Shown piece after piece: positions 33,692 through 42,465 of a stretch of DNA of 64,000 nucleotides. The stretch spans positions 1,612,001 through 1,676,000 of the forward strand of contig NZ_CP042172.1 of assembly GCF_005937985.2 (NCBI RefSeq), in the 5' to 3' direction. Below the pieces are notes generated by a model. The model searched no databases. It was not told where the DNA came from and saw only the letters and a program-made list of their open reading frames with translations. The position numbers were made by a program, and so were the translations under genes. The DNA is from Arthrobacter sp. KBS0702 (lineage in GTDB: Bacteria > Actinomycetota > Actinomycetes > Actinomycetales > Micrococcaceae). Within the stretch, counting starts at the first letter, position 1. Every line of letters starts with the position of its first letter.

Positions 33692-34195
33692 TCAGTCGCC
33701 GTCGTCGTCGGCCAGCCGGCGGAAGTCCCTGGACAGGTAGAGCGCCAGCGCAGCCGCGTTGCCGCTGTCCACCGTGACCGCCACCCTGGTCCGGCCGAGC
33801 GTATGCAGTTCGTGCAGGCAGTGGCCCAGCAACTCTTCCGCCAGTCCCTGCCGGCGGTGGTCCGGGTGGGTGAAGAGTTCGGCGATGACGGAATCCCAGT
33901 TCCCGGCGGTGCCGGATGCTGGCTCCGTGACGATGATGGCGGCCGCGAGCTGGCCATCGGGGCCCGCCAGGACAGCGGACGCTTCCGGCACGTGCCGCCC
34001 CTCGGCGCCGTCGAGGAGCGCGTCGATCCATCCGGACGCGCGGTCCGGGGGCTGGGGCAGGCCGTCGGCATAGGAGTCCCGGTACATCGCGGACAGTTCG
34101 GGGAGGTCCGTGGCCTGGATGGGCCGTATCGCTGCGGCCGGGCGGGTGCCCTCACGTGGACCGGTCGCTGCGGTCAGGATGATCAAGGGGTTCAT
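33692..34195 (-). CDS. GNAT family N-acetyltransferase
   Basis: 167 residues. IRPIQATDLPELSAMY begins the fold, VIAELFTHPDHRRQGLAEELLGHCLHEL near residues 105-132 is the acetyl-CoA motif A with the RRQGLA pyrophosphate loop, and VAVTVDSGNAAALALYLSRDF is motif B. The first 20 residues are an extension without homology to the core. Substrate unknown. Confidence 0.9.
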   Translation of the reverse strand: MNPLIILTAATGPREGTRPAAAIRPIQATDLPELSAMYRDSYADGLPQPPDRASGWIDALLDGAEGRHVPEASAVLAGPDGQLAAAIIVTEPASGTAGNWDSVIAELFTHPDHRRQGLAEELLGHCLHELHTLGRTRVAVTVDSGNAAALALYLSRDFRRLADDDGD

Positions 34196-34320
34196 GGCGG
34201 TCCTGCTCTCTCTTGCAACCGGCTGGACGCCCTCAGGGTGCCCCTTCCAGCTTGCACCCGCTATATTGCAGCCGCATTTCCGGAGGGTGATATCCAGGCG
34301 ACGGGAAGACCGTCGGTAGA

Positions 34321-35346
34321 TTAACGCCGGCTGGCCGCCGGTCGTTCCGCCGTCCGGCCGACGACGGCGGTGACGAACCCCGCCGGCGCCCCGCGCCTTC
34401 GGGATTCCCGGCCGAAGTTCCGGTGCTCCTCCACCGCCAGGCCGAAGGGCCTGAGGAATTCAGCGACGCGCTCCCGGGCCGGGGGCGAGGTGTCGATGCC
34501 GAAGCCGAGGGGTTCGCCCGCAAAGGCGGTGGTGGCGCGGGCGAAGCGCATGTAGGGCGAGCGGGACGCGAGCGTCCGCGCGGAGAAGTAGTCGAAGGCA
34601 ACCACGCTGCCCGGAGCCGTTCCGGCGATCCGGCGCAGCGTCTCCTCGACGGCCGGGCGGTCCAGGTACATGGTCACCCCTTCCCAGAGGAAGAATGACC
34701 GCCGGCGCGGGTCGAAGCCGGCCGCCTCGAGCTTGTCGTACCAGCCGTCCTCCCGGAGGTCGGCCGCCACGTAGCTCGCCGTGCGGGCGGGGAGTCCGGC
34801 CCGCTGGAGCATGCTGAGTTTGAAGGCCTGGGTGCGGGGCTTGTCCAGTTCGAAGCAGCGCGGCCGGCCGGCCGCGGGAAGCCGGTAGGCTCGCGTGTCG
34901 AAGCCGGCGCCGAGGATAACGAGCTGGTCGATGCCGGGCAGGTGCCGCACGAGGGCGGCGTCGTAGAAGCTGGTCCGCGCCGCCTCCTGATGGCTCAAGG
35001 GCGGCTGTCCTTCATAGGGGTACCGGTAGATCCTGGGCACGTAGCCGGTGAGACGGTGGGCCACCGCCGTCGGGACCGCCACCAGGCCGAATCCGATCCG
35101 GGAGACATTAGGCATCACCAGCATCAGCCGCGCCGCGGGCGTGTCCGCCCGTGTCCCCAGCCGGTGCTGCATATACCGGGAGTAAAGCGACGCGAGCAGG
35201 GTGGCGGACACGGCGGTCCGATGGCTGTAGACGAGCAGCCTGGGCAGAGCCCAGAGGTAGCCGGCGGTCCCCAGCGGGAGGAGTGCCAGCTGGATCAGGC
35301 GGAACGACGCTGCCGCCGCGGGGTTAGGCCTGCCGAGCTGCGTCAT
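34321..35346 (-). CDS. SAM-dependent methyltransferase, LCM/TIGR00027-like
   Basis: 341 residues from ATG 35346. The first 60 residues contain a hydrophobic stretch (LIQLALLPLGTAGYLWALPR). The domain core shows RTSFYDAALVRHLPGIDQLVILGAGFDTRAYRLP, the SAM motif of the leucine carboxyl methyltransferase-like family, then CFELDKPRTQAFK and FFLWEGVTMYLDRPAVEETL. These proteins O-methylate carboxyls, often in polyketide or peptide pathways; no such partner is adjacent. The ADH gene upstream is separated by a strong terminator, so it is transcribed independently. Confidence 0.88.
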   Translation of the reverse strand: MTQLGRPNPAAAASFRLIQLALLPLGTAGYLWALPRLLVYSHRTAVSATLLASLYSRYMQHRLGTRADTPAARLMLVMPNVSRIGFGLVAVPTAVAHRLTGYVPRIYRYPYEGQPPLSHQEAARTSFYDAALVRHLPGIDQLVILGAGFDTRAYRLPAAGRPRCFELDKPRTQAFKLSMLQRAGLPARTASYVAADLREDGWYDKLEAAGFDPRRRSFFLWEGVTMYLDRPAVEETLRRIAGTAPGSVVAFDYFSARTLASRSPYMRFARATTAFAGEPLGFGIDTSPPARERVAEFLRPFGLAVEEHRNFGRESRRRGAPAGFVTAVVGRTAERPAASRR

Positions 35347-35454
35347 CGAGGGCCTCCTGGGGTTGCCGGCCATCCTCCTCCGCAGCCGCCCTGGCCGGCA
35401 AGGGCCGTAGGGCCTGGCGGCGGTTTCCGCGCAGCACATGGTCCCGCGATACGG

Positions 35455-35498
35455 AAACGGTCCGGCGCTACGGGGATTCCCGTAGCGCCGGACCGTTT
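35455..35498. terminator. Perfect 20-bp hairpin after the alcohol dehydrogenase gene
   Basis: Bases 35455-35474 are exactly complementary to 35479-35498 around GATT. It lies 44 bp past the dehydrogenase stop on the minus strand; arms end AAA/TTT, giving a short U-tract. One of the best hairpins of the window. Confidence 0.85.
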
Positions 35499-35542
35499 GC
35501 GCGGCGGCAACCTGGAACCGCGTCGCGAAGCCGCCGCGGAGA

Positions 35543-36586
35543 CTAGACCAGGGTTGCCGTGTCGATCACGAACCGGTAGCGCACGTCGGAGGCCAGCACA
35601 CGCTCGTAGGCTTCGTTGATCTTCTCGGCCGGGATGACCTCGATCTCGGCCCCGAGGTGGTGTTCGGCGCAGAAGTCCAGCATCTCCTGGGTCTGGCGGA
35701 TGCCGCCGATCATGGAGCCGGCGAAGGAGCGCCGTCCGCCGATCAGCGCGAAGGCGTTCACGGGCAGCGGTTCGGCGGGGGCGCCGACGTTGACCATGGT
35801 GCCGTCGAGGCGCAGCAGCTGCAGGTAGGAGCTGATGTCGATTGAGGCGCTGACCGTGTTGATGATCAGGTCGAAGCTGCCGGCGAGCTCGGTGAAGGTG
35901 TTCTCGTCGCTCGTGGCGAAGTAGTGGTCCGCGCCCAGGCGCAGGCCGTCTTCCTGCTTCTTGAGCGACTGCGAGAGGACGGTGACCTCGGCGCCCATCG
36001 CGTGGGCAATCTTGACGGCCATGTGGCCCAGGCCGCCGAGTCCGACGACGGCCACTTTCTTGCCGGGGCCCGCGTTCCAGTGGCGCAGCGGCGAGTAGGT
36101 GGTGATGCCGGCGCAGAGCAGGGGTGCGGCGACGTCGAGCTCGATGCCCTCGGGGATCCTGACGACGAAGTCTTCGGTCACCACGACGTGGGTGGAGTAG
36201 CCGCCCTGGGTGATGGTCCCGTCGCGGTCCACAGCGCCGTAGGTGCCGGTGTTGCCCTTGAGGCAGTACTGTTCCTCGCCGGCCTGGCAGTTGGCGCACT
36301 CGCCGCAGGAGTTCACCATGCAGCCGACGCCGACGCGGTCACCGACGGCGTGCTTGGTTACGGCCGAGCCGACTTCGGTGACGATGCCGGCAATCTCGTG
36401 GCCAGGGGCGAGCGGGTAGGACTGCGGTCCCCAGTCGCCGCGGACCGTGTGGATGTCCGAATGGCAGATGCCGGCGAACTTGATCTCGATCAGGACGTCG
36501 TGCGGTCCGACGTCGCGGCGCTGGATGGTGGTGGGGACGAGATCTTCGGTGGCGGACGGGGCGGCGTATGCGTTTACGGTAAGCAT
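35543..36586 (-). CDS. NAD(P)-dependent zinc alcohol dehydrogenase (cinnamyl-alcohol dehydrogenase family)
   Basis: 347 residues. Catalytic Zn ligands are in [16 protein letters not shown] (Cys) and [16 protein letters not shown] (His, Glu); the structural Zn site is [15 protein letters not shown]. The Rossmann motif [20 protein letters not shown] near residue 178 and the absence of an acid after the second strand favour NADP. This is the AdhC/YahK/YjgB type that reduces a wide range of aldehydes. ATG 36586 has GGAGAAG directly upstream. It ends at a long hairpin. Confidence 0.94.
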   Translation of the reverse strand: MLTVNAYAAPSATEDLVPTTIQRRDVGPHDVLIEIKFAGICHSDIHTVRGDWGPQSYPLAPGHEIAGIVTEVGSAVTKHAVGDRVGVGCMVNSCGECANCQAGEEQYCLKGNTGTYGAVDRDGTITQGGYSTHVVVTEDFVVRIPEGIELDVAAPLLCAGITTYSPLRHWNAGPGKKVAVVGLGGLGHMAVKIAHAMGAEVTVLSQSLKKQEDGLRLGADHYFATSDENTFTELAGSFDLIINTVSASIDISSYLQLLRLDGTMVNVGAPAEPLPVNAFALIGGRRSFAGSMIGGIRQTQEMLDFCAEHHLGAEIEVIPAEKINEAYERVLASDVRYRFVIDTATLV

Positions 36587-36810
36587 TCTTCTCCAGTAAG
36601 AGTCGATTGAGCGGTTGCGGTCGTGGGGGAGAGTGGGTTGGGGTCCAGGGGCGTGTGCTCGTTCAGGACCACGGTCCTGAACCGGCTGGTGAGCCGGTAG
36701 GCACGTCGCACGAGGGCACAGTATGGGCAAACACCATGCCGGGCCGGATTGTTCCGCAGCGGACCGGATTTTTTCCGGACCGTGGCCGGTGCGGTGCTGT
36801 GAATGCCCAT
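36574..36810 (-). CDS. Doubtful small ORF overlapping the alcohol dehydrogenase start
   Basis: 78 codons with a [13 protein letters not shown] stretch that recalls a thioredoxin-type CxxC, but no ribosome-binding site precedes ATG 36810 and the rest shows no fold. It overlaps the ADH start by 13 bp. It may be leader sequence only. The 305-bp interval 36587-36891 otherwise contains the hairpin at 36843-36880 and no clear gene. Confidence 0.2.
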   Translation of the reverse strand: MGIHSTAPATVRKKSGPLRNNPARHGVCPYCALVRRAYRLTSRFRTVVLNEHTPLDPNPLSPTTATAQSTLTGEECLP

Positions 36811-36842
36811 GGATCCAGCTAACCGCGCCCGGGCGGCGGCGC

Positions 36843-36880
36843 GGGAGTCCCTGCTGGTACAGGTACCGGCAGGGACTCCC
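36843..36880. terminator. Extended hairpin after the 94-aa hypothetical gene
   Basis: GGGAGTCCCTGC (36843-36854) pairs with GCAGGGACTCCC (36869-36880), continued inward by GGTAC/GTACC after one mismatch. It begins 11 bp past the minus-strand stop at 36892. Confidence 0.8.
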
Positions 36881-36891
36881 TGCTCCGCCGG

Positions 36892-37176
36892 CTAGCTGCC
36901 CATGCCCGGGTGGACGCGGACGAACTCGATCATGTTGCCGGAGCCGGCCTTTTTCCTGGGCGCCCGCGAGAAACCCTTTGCGTCCAGGTGGTTCTGCGCC
37001 CGGTACTCGGCGAGGGCGTCGTCGTACGCCGCGTTCAGCTGCAGGCCGGTGAATTCCTCGCTGGATCCGTCGGCAAAGGTGATGGTGATGGGCGTGCTGG
37101 CGGGGAAGTGCCGCTTCATGCGGATGAAGCCTTCGGCATCCTGCTGGAGCTTGATCAATGGTTCCGCCTTCGTCAT
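36892..37176 (-). CDS. Hypothetical protein, 94 aa
   Basis: Family not recognised. Start ATG 37176 ([20 protein letters not shown]) is preferred; GTG 37215 would add 13 residues. The middle [30 protein letters not shown] resembles a small beta-hairpin plus helix, and the C-terminus is basic ([13 protein letters not shown]). Codon usage is typical for the genome. It is flanked on both sides by strong hairpins, so it forms its own transcript, and its promoter has to lie in the roughly 50 bp after the upstream terminator. Confidence 0.7.
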   Translation of the reverse strand: MTKAEPLIKLQQDAEGFIRMKRHFPASTPITITFADGSSEEFTGLQLNAAYDDALAEYRAQNHLDAKGFSRAPRKKAGSGNMIEFVRVHPGMGS

Positions 37177-37226
37177 CGGGAGGGTTCCAGTCTCCCGTAC
37201 TTTCGGGCGCGCCACGACACGGCAAC

Positions 37227-37260
37227 GGAGTCCGGGGCGGACTATTCCGCCCCGGACTCC
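37227..37260. terminator. Perfect 15-bp hairpin after the LGFP-repeat gene
   Basis: GGAGTCCGGGGCGGA (37227-37241) pairs exactly with TCCGCCCCGGACTCC (37246-37260) around CTAT. It lies 36 bp past the stop of the minus-strand repeat protein gene. Confidence 0.85.
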
Positions 37261-37295
37261 GTCACATCGCCTCGCAGCGCGTCACCACGCCGCGG

Positions 37296-39062
37296 CTACC
37301 GCACGACCGCCCCGCCGGTTGCGGTCCAGGTAATCGAACCGCCCTGGAAATTCTGGGCGAAGCCGCCGTTGCCGGTGGAATAGATGTCCGTGGTGGGGTA
37401 GCCGAGCCGGCCGCTTTCGAAGCCCAGGGCGGCCCAGGCGGTGCGGATGGCACCGGAGGTGGAGTGGGCGCCGGTGGCAGCGGTCCAGTAGATGGATCCG
37501 CGCTGGAAGGCTTGGGCGAAGCCGCCGTTGGGATAGCCGCCCAGTTCGTTCGTCACCGGGTAGCCGAGCACGCCGCGTTCGAAGCCCTGGGCCCCCCAGG
37601 CGGTGCGGATCGCACCGGAGGTCGAGTGGGCGCCTGTCCCCGCGGTCCAATAGATCGACCCGTTCTGGAACGCCTGGGCGAAGCCGCCATTGACATAGCC
37701 GCTCAGTTCGTCCGTGACCGGATAGCCGAGGCGTCCACGCTCGAAGCCCAGCGCCCCCCAGAGGTCCCGGATCGCCCCGGAGGTGGAGTGCGCCCCGGTC
37801 GCGGCGGTCCAGTAGATCGAGCCGTGCTGGAAGCCCTGGGCGAAGCCGCCGTTGGGGTAGCCGCTCAGTTCGTCCGTGACGGGGTAGCCGAGTCGGCCCT
37901 GTTCATAGCCCAGCGCCCCCCACGCGGTCCGGATGGCGCCGGAGGTGGAGTGTGCCCCGGTTGCCGCGGTCCAGTAGATCGAGCCGTGCTGGAAGGCCTG
38001 GGCGAAGCCGCCGTTGGGGTAGCTGAGCAGATCCGTCAGGGGATAGCCAAGCCGGCCTGCTTCGAAGCCGAGCGCGGCCCAGGCGGCCCGGATTGCTCCG
38101 GAGGTTGCGTGCGCCCCCGTGCCGGCGGTCCAGTAGATGACGCCGTAACGGAAGACCTGGTAGCAGCCGCTGTTGACGAGGCCGCAGGTGACCGGTCCCG
38201 TCGCCGGCCCGAGGGCCGGATTCGCGGCCGCCGCCGCCTGGATCGCCGTCACCGCCGCGGGCGGCACGCCGGGACCGGGCGCGGGGCCCGGGTCGCCACC
38301 GGGGCCGGGAATCGGTCCCGGCGTTCCCGCTGTGCTCTTGACGATGACGTCGTCCGCGTAGATCTCGCCCTTTTGCTGGTCGTGCTCGGCGCCAAGCTGC
38401 ACCGCCGACACCGTCGTGGCACTCGTCACGAGGGTGGTCTTTGCGTAGACGGACCTGCCGTCAAACCAGATTTCGACGCCGGTCGCGGTGCCATTGGGGA
38501 CAACATGCATGGCCAGATGGTGCCAGGTGCCGAGATCGACTTTGTTGACCAAGGTGGCGTAGCCAAAGGTTCCGGCCGGCGAAGTGATCCGCAGCGACAG
38601 TTCACCGGTGACGTTTCCGCGGAAGACGTCCATAAACCGCAGATTGCCTTCGAAGAAGCGGAAGAACGGAACGTTGTTGCCCGGCACGCCTTCAGAGGCG
38701 ATGTTGAACCAGCCATCCGCGTAGGCTTCGGTTGCGCCGGCTTTGATGGGGGCCTGGATGTTGGCGATGGAACCGCTGGTCGAGGTGGCGTGGATGTAGA
38801 CCGCGCAGGCACCGGCGTGGGCCGAAGCGGACGACACACCCACCGTAGCGTCGCCGGCGACAAAGGGAGTGAACCCGGTCAGGTCGCCGGATTCAAAGTT
38901 GGAGGCCACGGCGACGGTGCCGGGAAAACTGTTGGTGGGGAGCGGGGTGGACGGTTGGCAGGTGGGCGGTGCGGCGACCGCCGCCCCTCCGGTGAAGGCT
39001 GCAACGCCAAACAGCGGAAGGGTGAGCGCCACTGCGGCGCCCAATCGGTAGAGACTTCTCAT
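37296..39062 (-). CDS. Secreted LGFP-repeat protein with N-terminal jelly-roll-like domain
   Basis: 588 residues from ATG 39062 (GAGGAC upstream). A signal peptide (MRSLYRLGAAVALTLPLFGV, cleavage after AAVAA near 32) is followed by a domain of about 230 residues containing SNFESGDLTGFTPF, PFFRFFEGNLRFMDVFRGN and GTWHHLAMHVVPNGTATGVE, reminiscent of concanavalin/LamG or polysaccharide-lyase folds. A Pro-Gly linker leads to five repeats of about 53 residues with the pattern GSIYWTA-TGAHSTSGAIR-LGYPVTDEL and a final partial unit. LGFP repeats are thought to bind cell-wall glycan in actinobacteria. No catalytic residues can be named; a wall-anchored carbohydrate-binding role is inferred. Confidence 0.88.
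   Translation of the reverse strand: MRSLYRLGAAVALTLPLFGVAAFTGGAAVAAPPTCQPSTPLPTNSFPGTVAVASNFESGDLTGFTPFVAGDATVGVSSASAHAGACAVYIHATSTSGSIANIQAPIKAGATEAYADGWFNIASEGVPGNNVPFFRFFEGNLRFMDVFRGNVTGELSLRITSPAGTFGYATLVNKVDLGTWHHLAMHVVPNGTATGVEIWFDGRSVYAKTTLVTSATTVSAVQLGAEHDQQKGEIYADDVIVKSTAGTPGPIPGPGGDPGPAPGPGVPPAAVTAIQAAAAANPALGPATGPVTCGLVNSGCYQVFRYGVIYWTAGTGAHATSGAIRAAWAALGFEAGRLGYPLTDLLSYPNGGFAQAFQHGSIYWTAATGAHSTSGAIRTAWGALGYEQGRLGYPVTDELSGYPNGGFAQGFQHGSIYWTAATGAHSTSGAIRDLWGALGFERGRLGYPVTDELSGYVNGGFAQAFQNGSIYWTAGTGAHSTSGAIRTAWGAQGFERGVLGYPVTNELGGYPNGGFAQAFQRGSIYWTAATGAHSTSGAIRTAWAALGFESGRLGYPTTDIYSTGNGGFAQNFQGGSITWTATGGAVVR
37330..38160 (-). repeat. Tandem in-frame 159-bp coding repeats (LGFP units)
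   Basis: The 3' half of the gene is made of about five near-identical 159-bp units. The inner three are the most alike at DNA level, for example the recurring GGAGGTGGAGTG and GCCGCCGTTGGGGTAGCCGC blocks on the plus strand. Recent duplication or gene conversion between units is likely, and copy number may vary between strains. Confidence 0.85.
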
Positions 39063-39552
39063 GCTGTCCTCGAAACGTCGGCGACGATAAATGCTCAAAA
39101 TGGTTCCAGGGAGGCGTTTGCTCCCGAACTCTCAGCCGCCACCGGCGGCCGTTCCCGGGCCCCGGCCCGAGGCCGCGACAGTTCGCGGCAGGGCGTGGCC
39201 GACGTCGTCGGTTTCGTTGCTGGTCTAAGTAAAGGGAACGGTGGCTGGCTGACGGGCAATAGACCCTGCGCCGGGCGTTATTCCGTGAGGAGTTGTCTGG
39301 TCGCGCACATTGAGAGACCTGCCTTCGACTGAGAATTACTCGATGCCCCGACCCTAGAAGCGCGGATTTTCGCGGACAAGCGTATCTGTTACTCGAATTA
39401 CTGCGGCGACCACTCCTTCGCTACTTGGAACCCGGTCCCGGGACCTCCGCACCGAGTGAAGCCGCTCAGAAAAGACGCTCGGGAAAGCCGTCCGGGGGCC
39501 CGGGGTCACGGAGCGCACCAGACCGCGAGCCGTTCGCGGGGACAATGGAGGG
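39063..39552. other. 490-bp non-coding leader region between divergent genes
   Basis: No reading frame here has coding character. The part next to the LGFP gene contains inverted-repeat sequence around 39136-39160 (CCGCCACCGGCGGCCG). The middle (39231-39324) has riboswitch-like blocks listed separately. The AT-richer stretch near 39325-39420 could hold the promoter of the LGFP gene, which would give a 5' leader of 250-300 nt. The hrpB start has its own GGAGG just upstream. Confidence 0.5.
39231..39324. ncRNA. Possible structured leader RNA (riboswitch-like), strand undecided
   Basis: Minus strand: GCCCGTCAGCCAGCCACCGT resembles the CCCGTCAGCTAACCTCGT block of ydaO-type c-di-AMP riboswitches, which in actinobacteria often precede cell-wall protein genes such as the LGFP gene here. 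Plus strand: GGGAACGGTG, GCTGACGGGCAA and GAGACCTGCC, in this order, recall elements of cobalamin riboswitches, but the gene downstream is hrpB. The remaining conserved elements of either class are not evident. Confidence 0.2.
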
Positions 39553-42276
39553 GTGACTTCAACCCCCACCGCCCACGAATCAGCGCGCAGGCCTTTCGAC
39601 CTCGAGACGATTGGAGCCGGCCTCGTGTTTGCCGGCTCGCTGGGCACCCTTGGGGACGTGCTGCATGCGGGGGAATCTTCCGGCGCTGCGGTGGTAGAAG
39701 CACCGCCGGGAACCGGCAAAACCACGCTGGTACCCCCACTGCTGGCCAACCTCGCCCTGCAGCGCGGCGGCGGCAGCGCCCCGCCGCGCATCGTGGTGAC
39801 CCAGCCCCGCCGCGTCGCAGCGCGCTCCGCGGCCCGGCGCCTCGCCGAGCTGGACGGCAGCAAGCTCGGCGGCCGGGTCGGCTACACGGTCCGTGGAGAC
39901 CGTCAAGCAGGCCCCGGAACCTGGATCGAGTTCGTGACGCCCGGCATCCTGCTGCGCCGGTTGCTGGCCGATCCGGGCCTGGACGGAACCGGCGCGGTGG
40001 TGCTCGACGAGGTCCACGAACGCGGCCTGGAGACCGACCTGCTGCTCGGTATGCTCGCGGAGGTCCGCCAGCTGCGGGGGGACCTCACCCTCGTCGCGAT
40101 GTCGGCAACCCTGGACGCGCCCCGTTTTGCCGCCCTGCTGGGGGACACCCCGCACCGCGACACCCCGCCCGGGGACGCCCTGCACCATGCAGCAGCAGCG
40201 GCGCCCGTCGTGGGCTGCGCGTCGGCACTTTACCCGCTGGAAATCCAGTGGGTGCCCGCCCCGGGTCCCCGCCTCGACGCCCGCGGCGTGACACGGATTT
40301 TCCTGGACCACGTAGCGGACACGGCCGCGCACGCGCATGCCGCGGCGCTCGCCGGCGGAGAGGACGTCGACGCACTGGTCTTCGTTCCGGGGGCCCGGGA
40401 GGTCTCCCACGTCGCTGCCCGGTTGCGCGGCCGGGTGGGGGCGGAGGTGCTGGAATTGCACGGCCAGGCCGGCGCCGACGCGCAGGACCGTGCCGTGTCC
40501 GGCCGCCGGCCCGGCGACCCCCCGCGGATCATCGTCTCCACCGCGCTCGCCGAATCCTCGCTGACCGTTCCGGGCGTCCGTCTGGTGGTCGATTCCGGCC
40601 TGTCCCGCGAGCCGCGCCGGGACTCCGGGCGCGGTATGACAGGCCTGGTCACGGTCTCGTGCTCGCGGGCCTCCGCTGACCAGCGCGCCGGACGGGCCGC
40701 CCGCCAGGGCCCCGGCCGGGTGGTGCGCTGCTACGACCAGAAAAGCTACGGCGCGGCCCCGGCGCACCAGACCCCGGAGATCGCCGTCGCCGACCTCACG
40801 GCCGCAGCCCTGGTCCTGGCCTGCTGGGGTTCCCCCGGGGGCCGCGGGCTGGCGCTCCCGGACGCCCCGCCCAAGGCGGCGATGGACGAGGCCGTCGACG
40901 TGCTGCGGGAACTCGGCGCCGTCGGACCCGCCGGCCTCGCCACGGACCTGGGCAAAACGCTGGCCCGGGTCCCCGCTGACCCGCGGCTCGCTCGTGCGTT
41001 GCTGGACGGCTCGTCCGCCGTCGGGATCCGCGCCGCCGCGGAAGCCGTCGCCGTCGTCGCCGGCGGCCAGCGCGCCCCCGGCGCGGATTTGCCCGGACTC
41101 CTGCACGCGCTGCGTTCCGGCCGGGACCCCGGCTCCCGGCGCTGGGCCGACGACGTACGGCGGATGGAGGCAATCGCGCGCGCTGAGGAGTGCGGCAGCG
41201 CGGCCGCACCGGCGCCGGGAGTGGCCCCGGGCAGTGCGGAGGCTACCGGGTTCGTCGTCGCCCTTGCCTTCCCGGACCGGGTGGCCCGCCGCGTCCCGGG
41301 CTCGGCGGAGCGGTACCTGCTCTCGTCCGGCACGCGGGCCGGACTTCCCGCCGGGAGCCGCCTCTCCGGGCACGAGTGGCTGGCCGTGGCCGAGGTCTCA
41401 CGCGCCGAAGGGCACGACGCGGCCGGCACCGGCGCCGTCATCCGGTCGGCCGCGCCGCTGACGGCGGAAGCCGGGGAAGCCGCGGCCAGCCAGCTGCTCA
41501 GCGACACGGTGGAGGCGGCGTTCGGCCAAGGCAAGGTCACGGCCCGCCGGGAGCGCCGCCTGGGCGCGATCGTGCTCTCCTCGACTCCCGTACGGCCGAC
41601 CGCGGCGGAAGGCCGCACCGCGGTGTCGCGCGCCTTGGAGCGGGCGGGGCTGAAGGCGATCGGTTGGTCCCCGGCCGCGGACGCCCTGCGCCGCCGCCTT
41701 GCCCTGCTGCACCGTGAACTCGGCGAGCCGTGGCCCGACATGTCCGAGCCGGCCCTGCTGGCACGGCTGGACGAATGGCTGGCACCCGAGCTCGAGGCCC
41801 TGGCCGCCGGGGCGCCCACCAGCGGCATCAGCCTGGCCGAGCCGCTGCGGCGGCTGTTGCCCTGGCCCGAAGCGGCCCGGCTGGGGGAGCTGGCGCCGGA
41901 GACGCTGGCGGTGCCGAGCGGCTCGCGGATCCGCATCGACTACCCCGACGCCGGGGACGACGACGGCCGGCCGGTGGTGGCGGTCAAGCTGCAGGAGTGT
42001 TTCGGCTGGGACCAGACGCCGCGCCTGGTGGAGGGTCGGGTGCCGGTGCTCTTTCACCTGCTCTCGCCGGCCAGGCGGCCGCTCGCTGTGACCGACGACC
42101 TGGCGTCCTTCTGGGCCGGCCCCTACGCGCAGGTACGGGCGGAGATGCGCGGACGCTACCCGAAGCACCCCTGGCCGGAGGACCCGTGGACCGCGCCCGC
42201 GACGGCGAAGGTCAAAAGCCGGATGTCACCGATCAAGGGGGCGGCGCGTCAGTCCTGCGGGAGGCCTGGTTCGTAG
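39553..42276 (+). CDS. hrpB: ATP-dependent helicase HrpB
   Basis: 907 residues, a DEAH-box helicase of the HrpB branch. Walker A is APPGTGKTTLVPPLLANLAL near 54-73, motif II DEVHERGLETDLLLGML, motif III SATLDAPRFAALLGD. The C-terminal helicase half carries STALAESSLTVPGVRLVVDSGLSREPRRD and ADQRAGRAARQGPGRVVRCY. The HA2-like region and the HrpB-specific C-terminus (WDQTPRLVEGRVPVLFHLLSPARRPLAVTDDLASFW) are complete. Exact cellular role of HrpB is not settled. GTG 39553 follows ATGGAGGG. The last residues read into the opposing VOC remnant. Confidence 0.95.
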   Translation: MTSTPTAHESARRPFDLETIGAGLVFAGSLGTLGDVLHAGESSGAAVVEAPPGTGKTTLVPPLLANLALQRGGGSAPPRIVVTQPRRVAARSAARRLAELDGSKLGGRVGYTVRGDRQAGPGTWIEFVTPGILLRRLLADPGLDGTGAVVLDEVHERGLETDLLLGMLAEVRQLRGDLTLVAMSATLDAPRFAALLGDTPHRDTPPGDALHHAAAAAPVVGCASALYPLEIQWVPAPGPRLDARGVTRIFLDHVADTAAHAHAAALAGGEDVDALVFVPGAREVSHVAARLRGRVGAEVLELHGQAGADAQDRAVSGRRPGDPPRIIVSTALAESSLTVPGVRLVVDSGLSREPRRDSGRGMTGLVTVSCSRASADQRAGRAARQGPGRVVRCYDQKSYGAAPAHQTPEIAVADLTAAALVLACWGSPGGRGLALPDAPPKAAMDEAVDVLRELGAVGPAGLATDLGKTLARVPADPRLARALLDGSSAVGIRAAAEAVAVVAGGQRAPGADLPGLLHALRSGRDPGSRRWADDVRRMEAIARAEECGSAAAPAPGVAPGSAEATGFVVALAFPDRVARRVPGSAERYLLSSGTRAGLPAGSRLSGHEWLAVAEVSRAEGHDAAGTGAVIRSAAPLTAEAGEAAASQLLSDTVEAAFGQGKVTARRERRLGAIVLSSTPVRPTAAEGRTAVSRALERAGLKAIGWSPAADALRRRLALLHRELGEPWPDMSEPALLARLDEWLAPELEALAAGAPTSGISLAEPLRRLLPWPEAARLGELAPETLAVPSGSRIRIDYPDAGDDDGRPVVAVKLQECFGWDQTPRLVEGRVPVLFHLLSPARRPLAVTDDLASFWAGPYAQVRAEMRGRYPKHPWPEDPWTAPATAKVKSRMSPIKGAARQSCGRPGS

Positions 42277-42465
42277 GTCCCGGCGCTCCACTCCCGCCAC
42301 TGGGGTCCAGCACCCGCGCCCGCCGGGCGCCCCACGCCGTGCTTTCGGGCTCGATGACGCTGGTGGCGCCAGCGGCTACGGCCCTGCGGTAGAAATCGTC
42401 GACGTCGTCCAGCAGCAGGTACAGGCCCTGGCCCGTGGACTGGCCGAGCAGGCCGGCCGCTACCC
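42249..42465 (-). pseudogene. Truncated and frameshifted VOC/glyoxalase-like gene
   Basis: The minus strand encodes GLYLLLDDVDDFYRRAVAAG, then ATSVIEPESTAWGARRARVL and DPSG, a typical C-terminal half of a VOC-superfamily protein. After DPSG, near 42296, a single missing base shifts the frame; in the next frame the expected ending REWSAGTYEPGLPQD is intact up to TGA 42249-42251. The N-terminal half is absent, replaced by the 76-aa gene upstream. The end overlaps the hrpB 3' end by 28 bp on the opposite strand. Confidence 0.75.

Noticed and set aside
37158..39332. 724-codon plus-strand frame opposite the LGFP gene
   Set aside because: It is the antisense of the 159-bp repeats and gives glycine-rich repetitive text. 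The minus strand has signal peptide, known repeats and a ribosome-binding site.
39580..41373. 597-codon minus-strand frame opposite hrpB
   Set aside because: Composition is Gly/Arg/Pro-rich with no motif, as expected of antisense frames in high-GC genes. HrpB motifs on the plus strand are complete.
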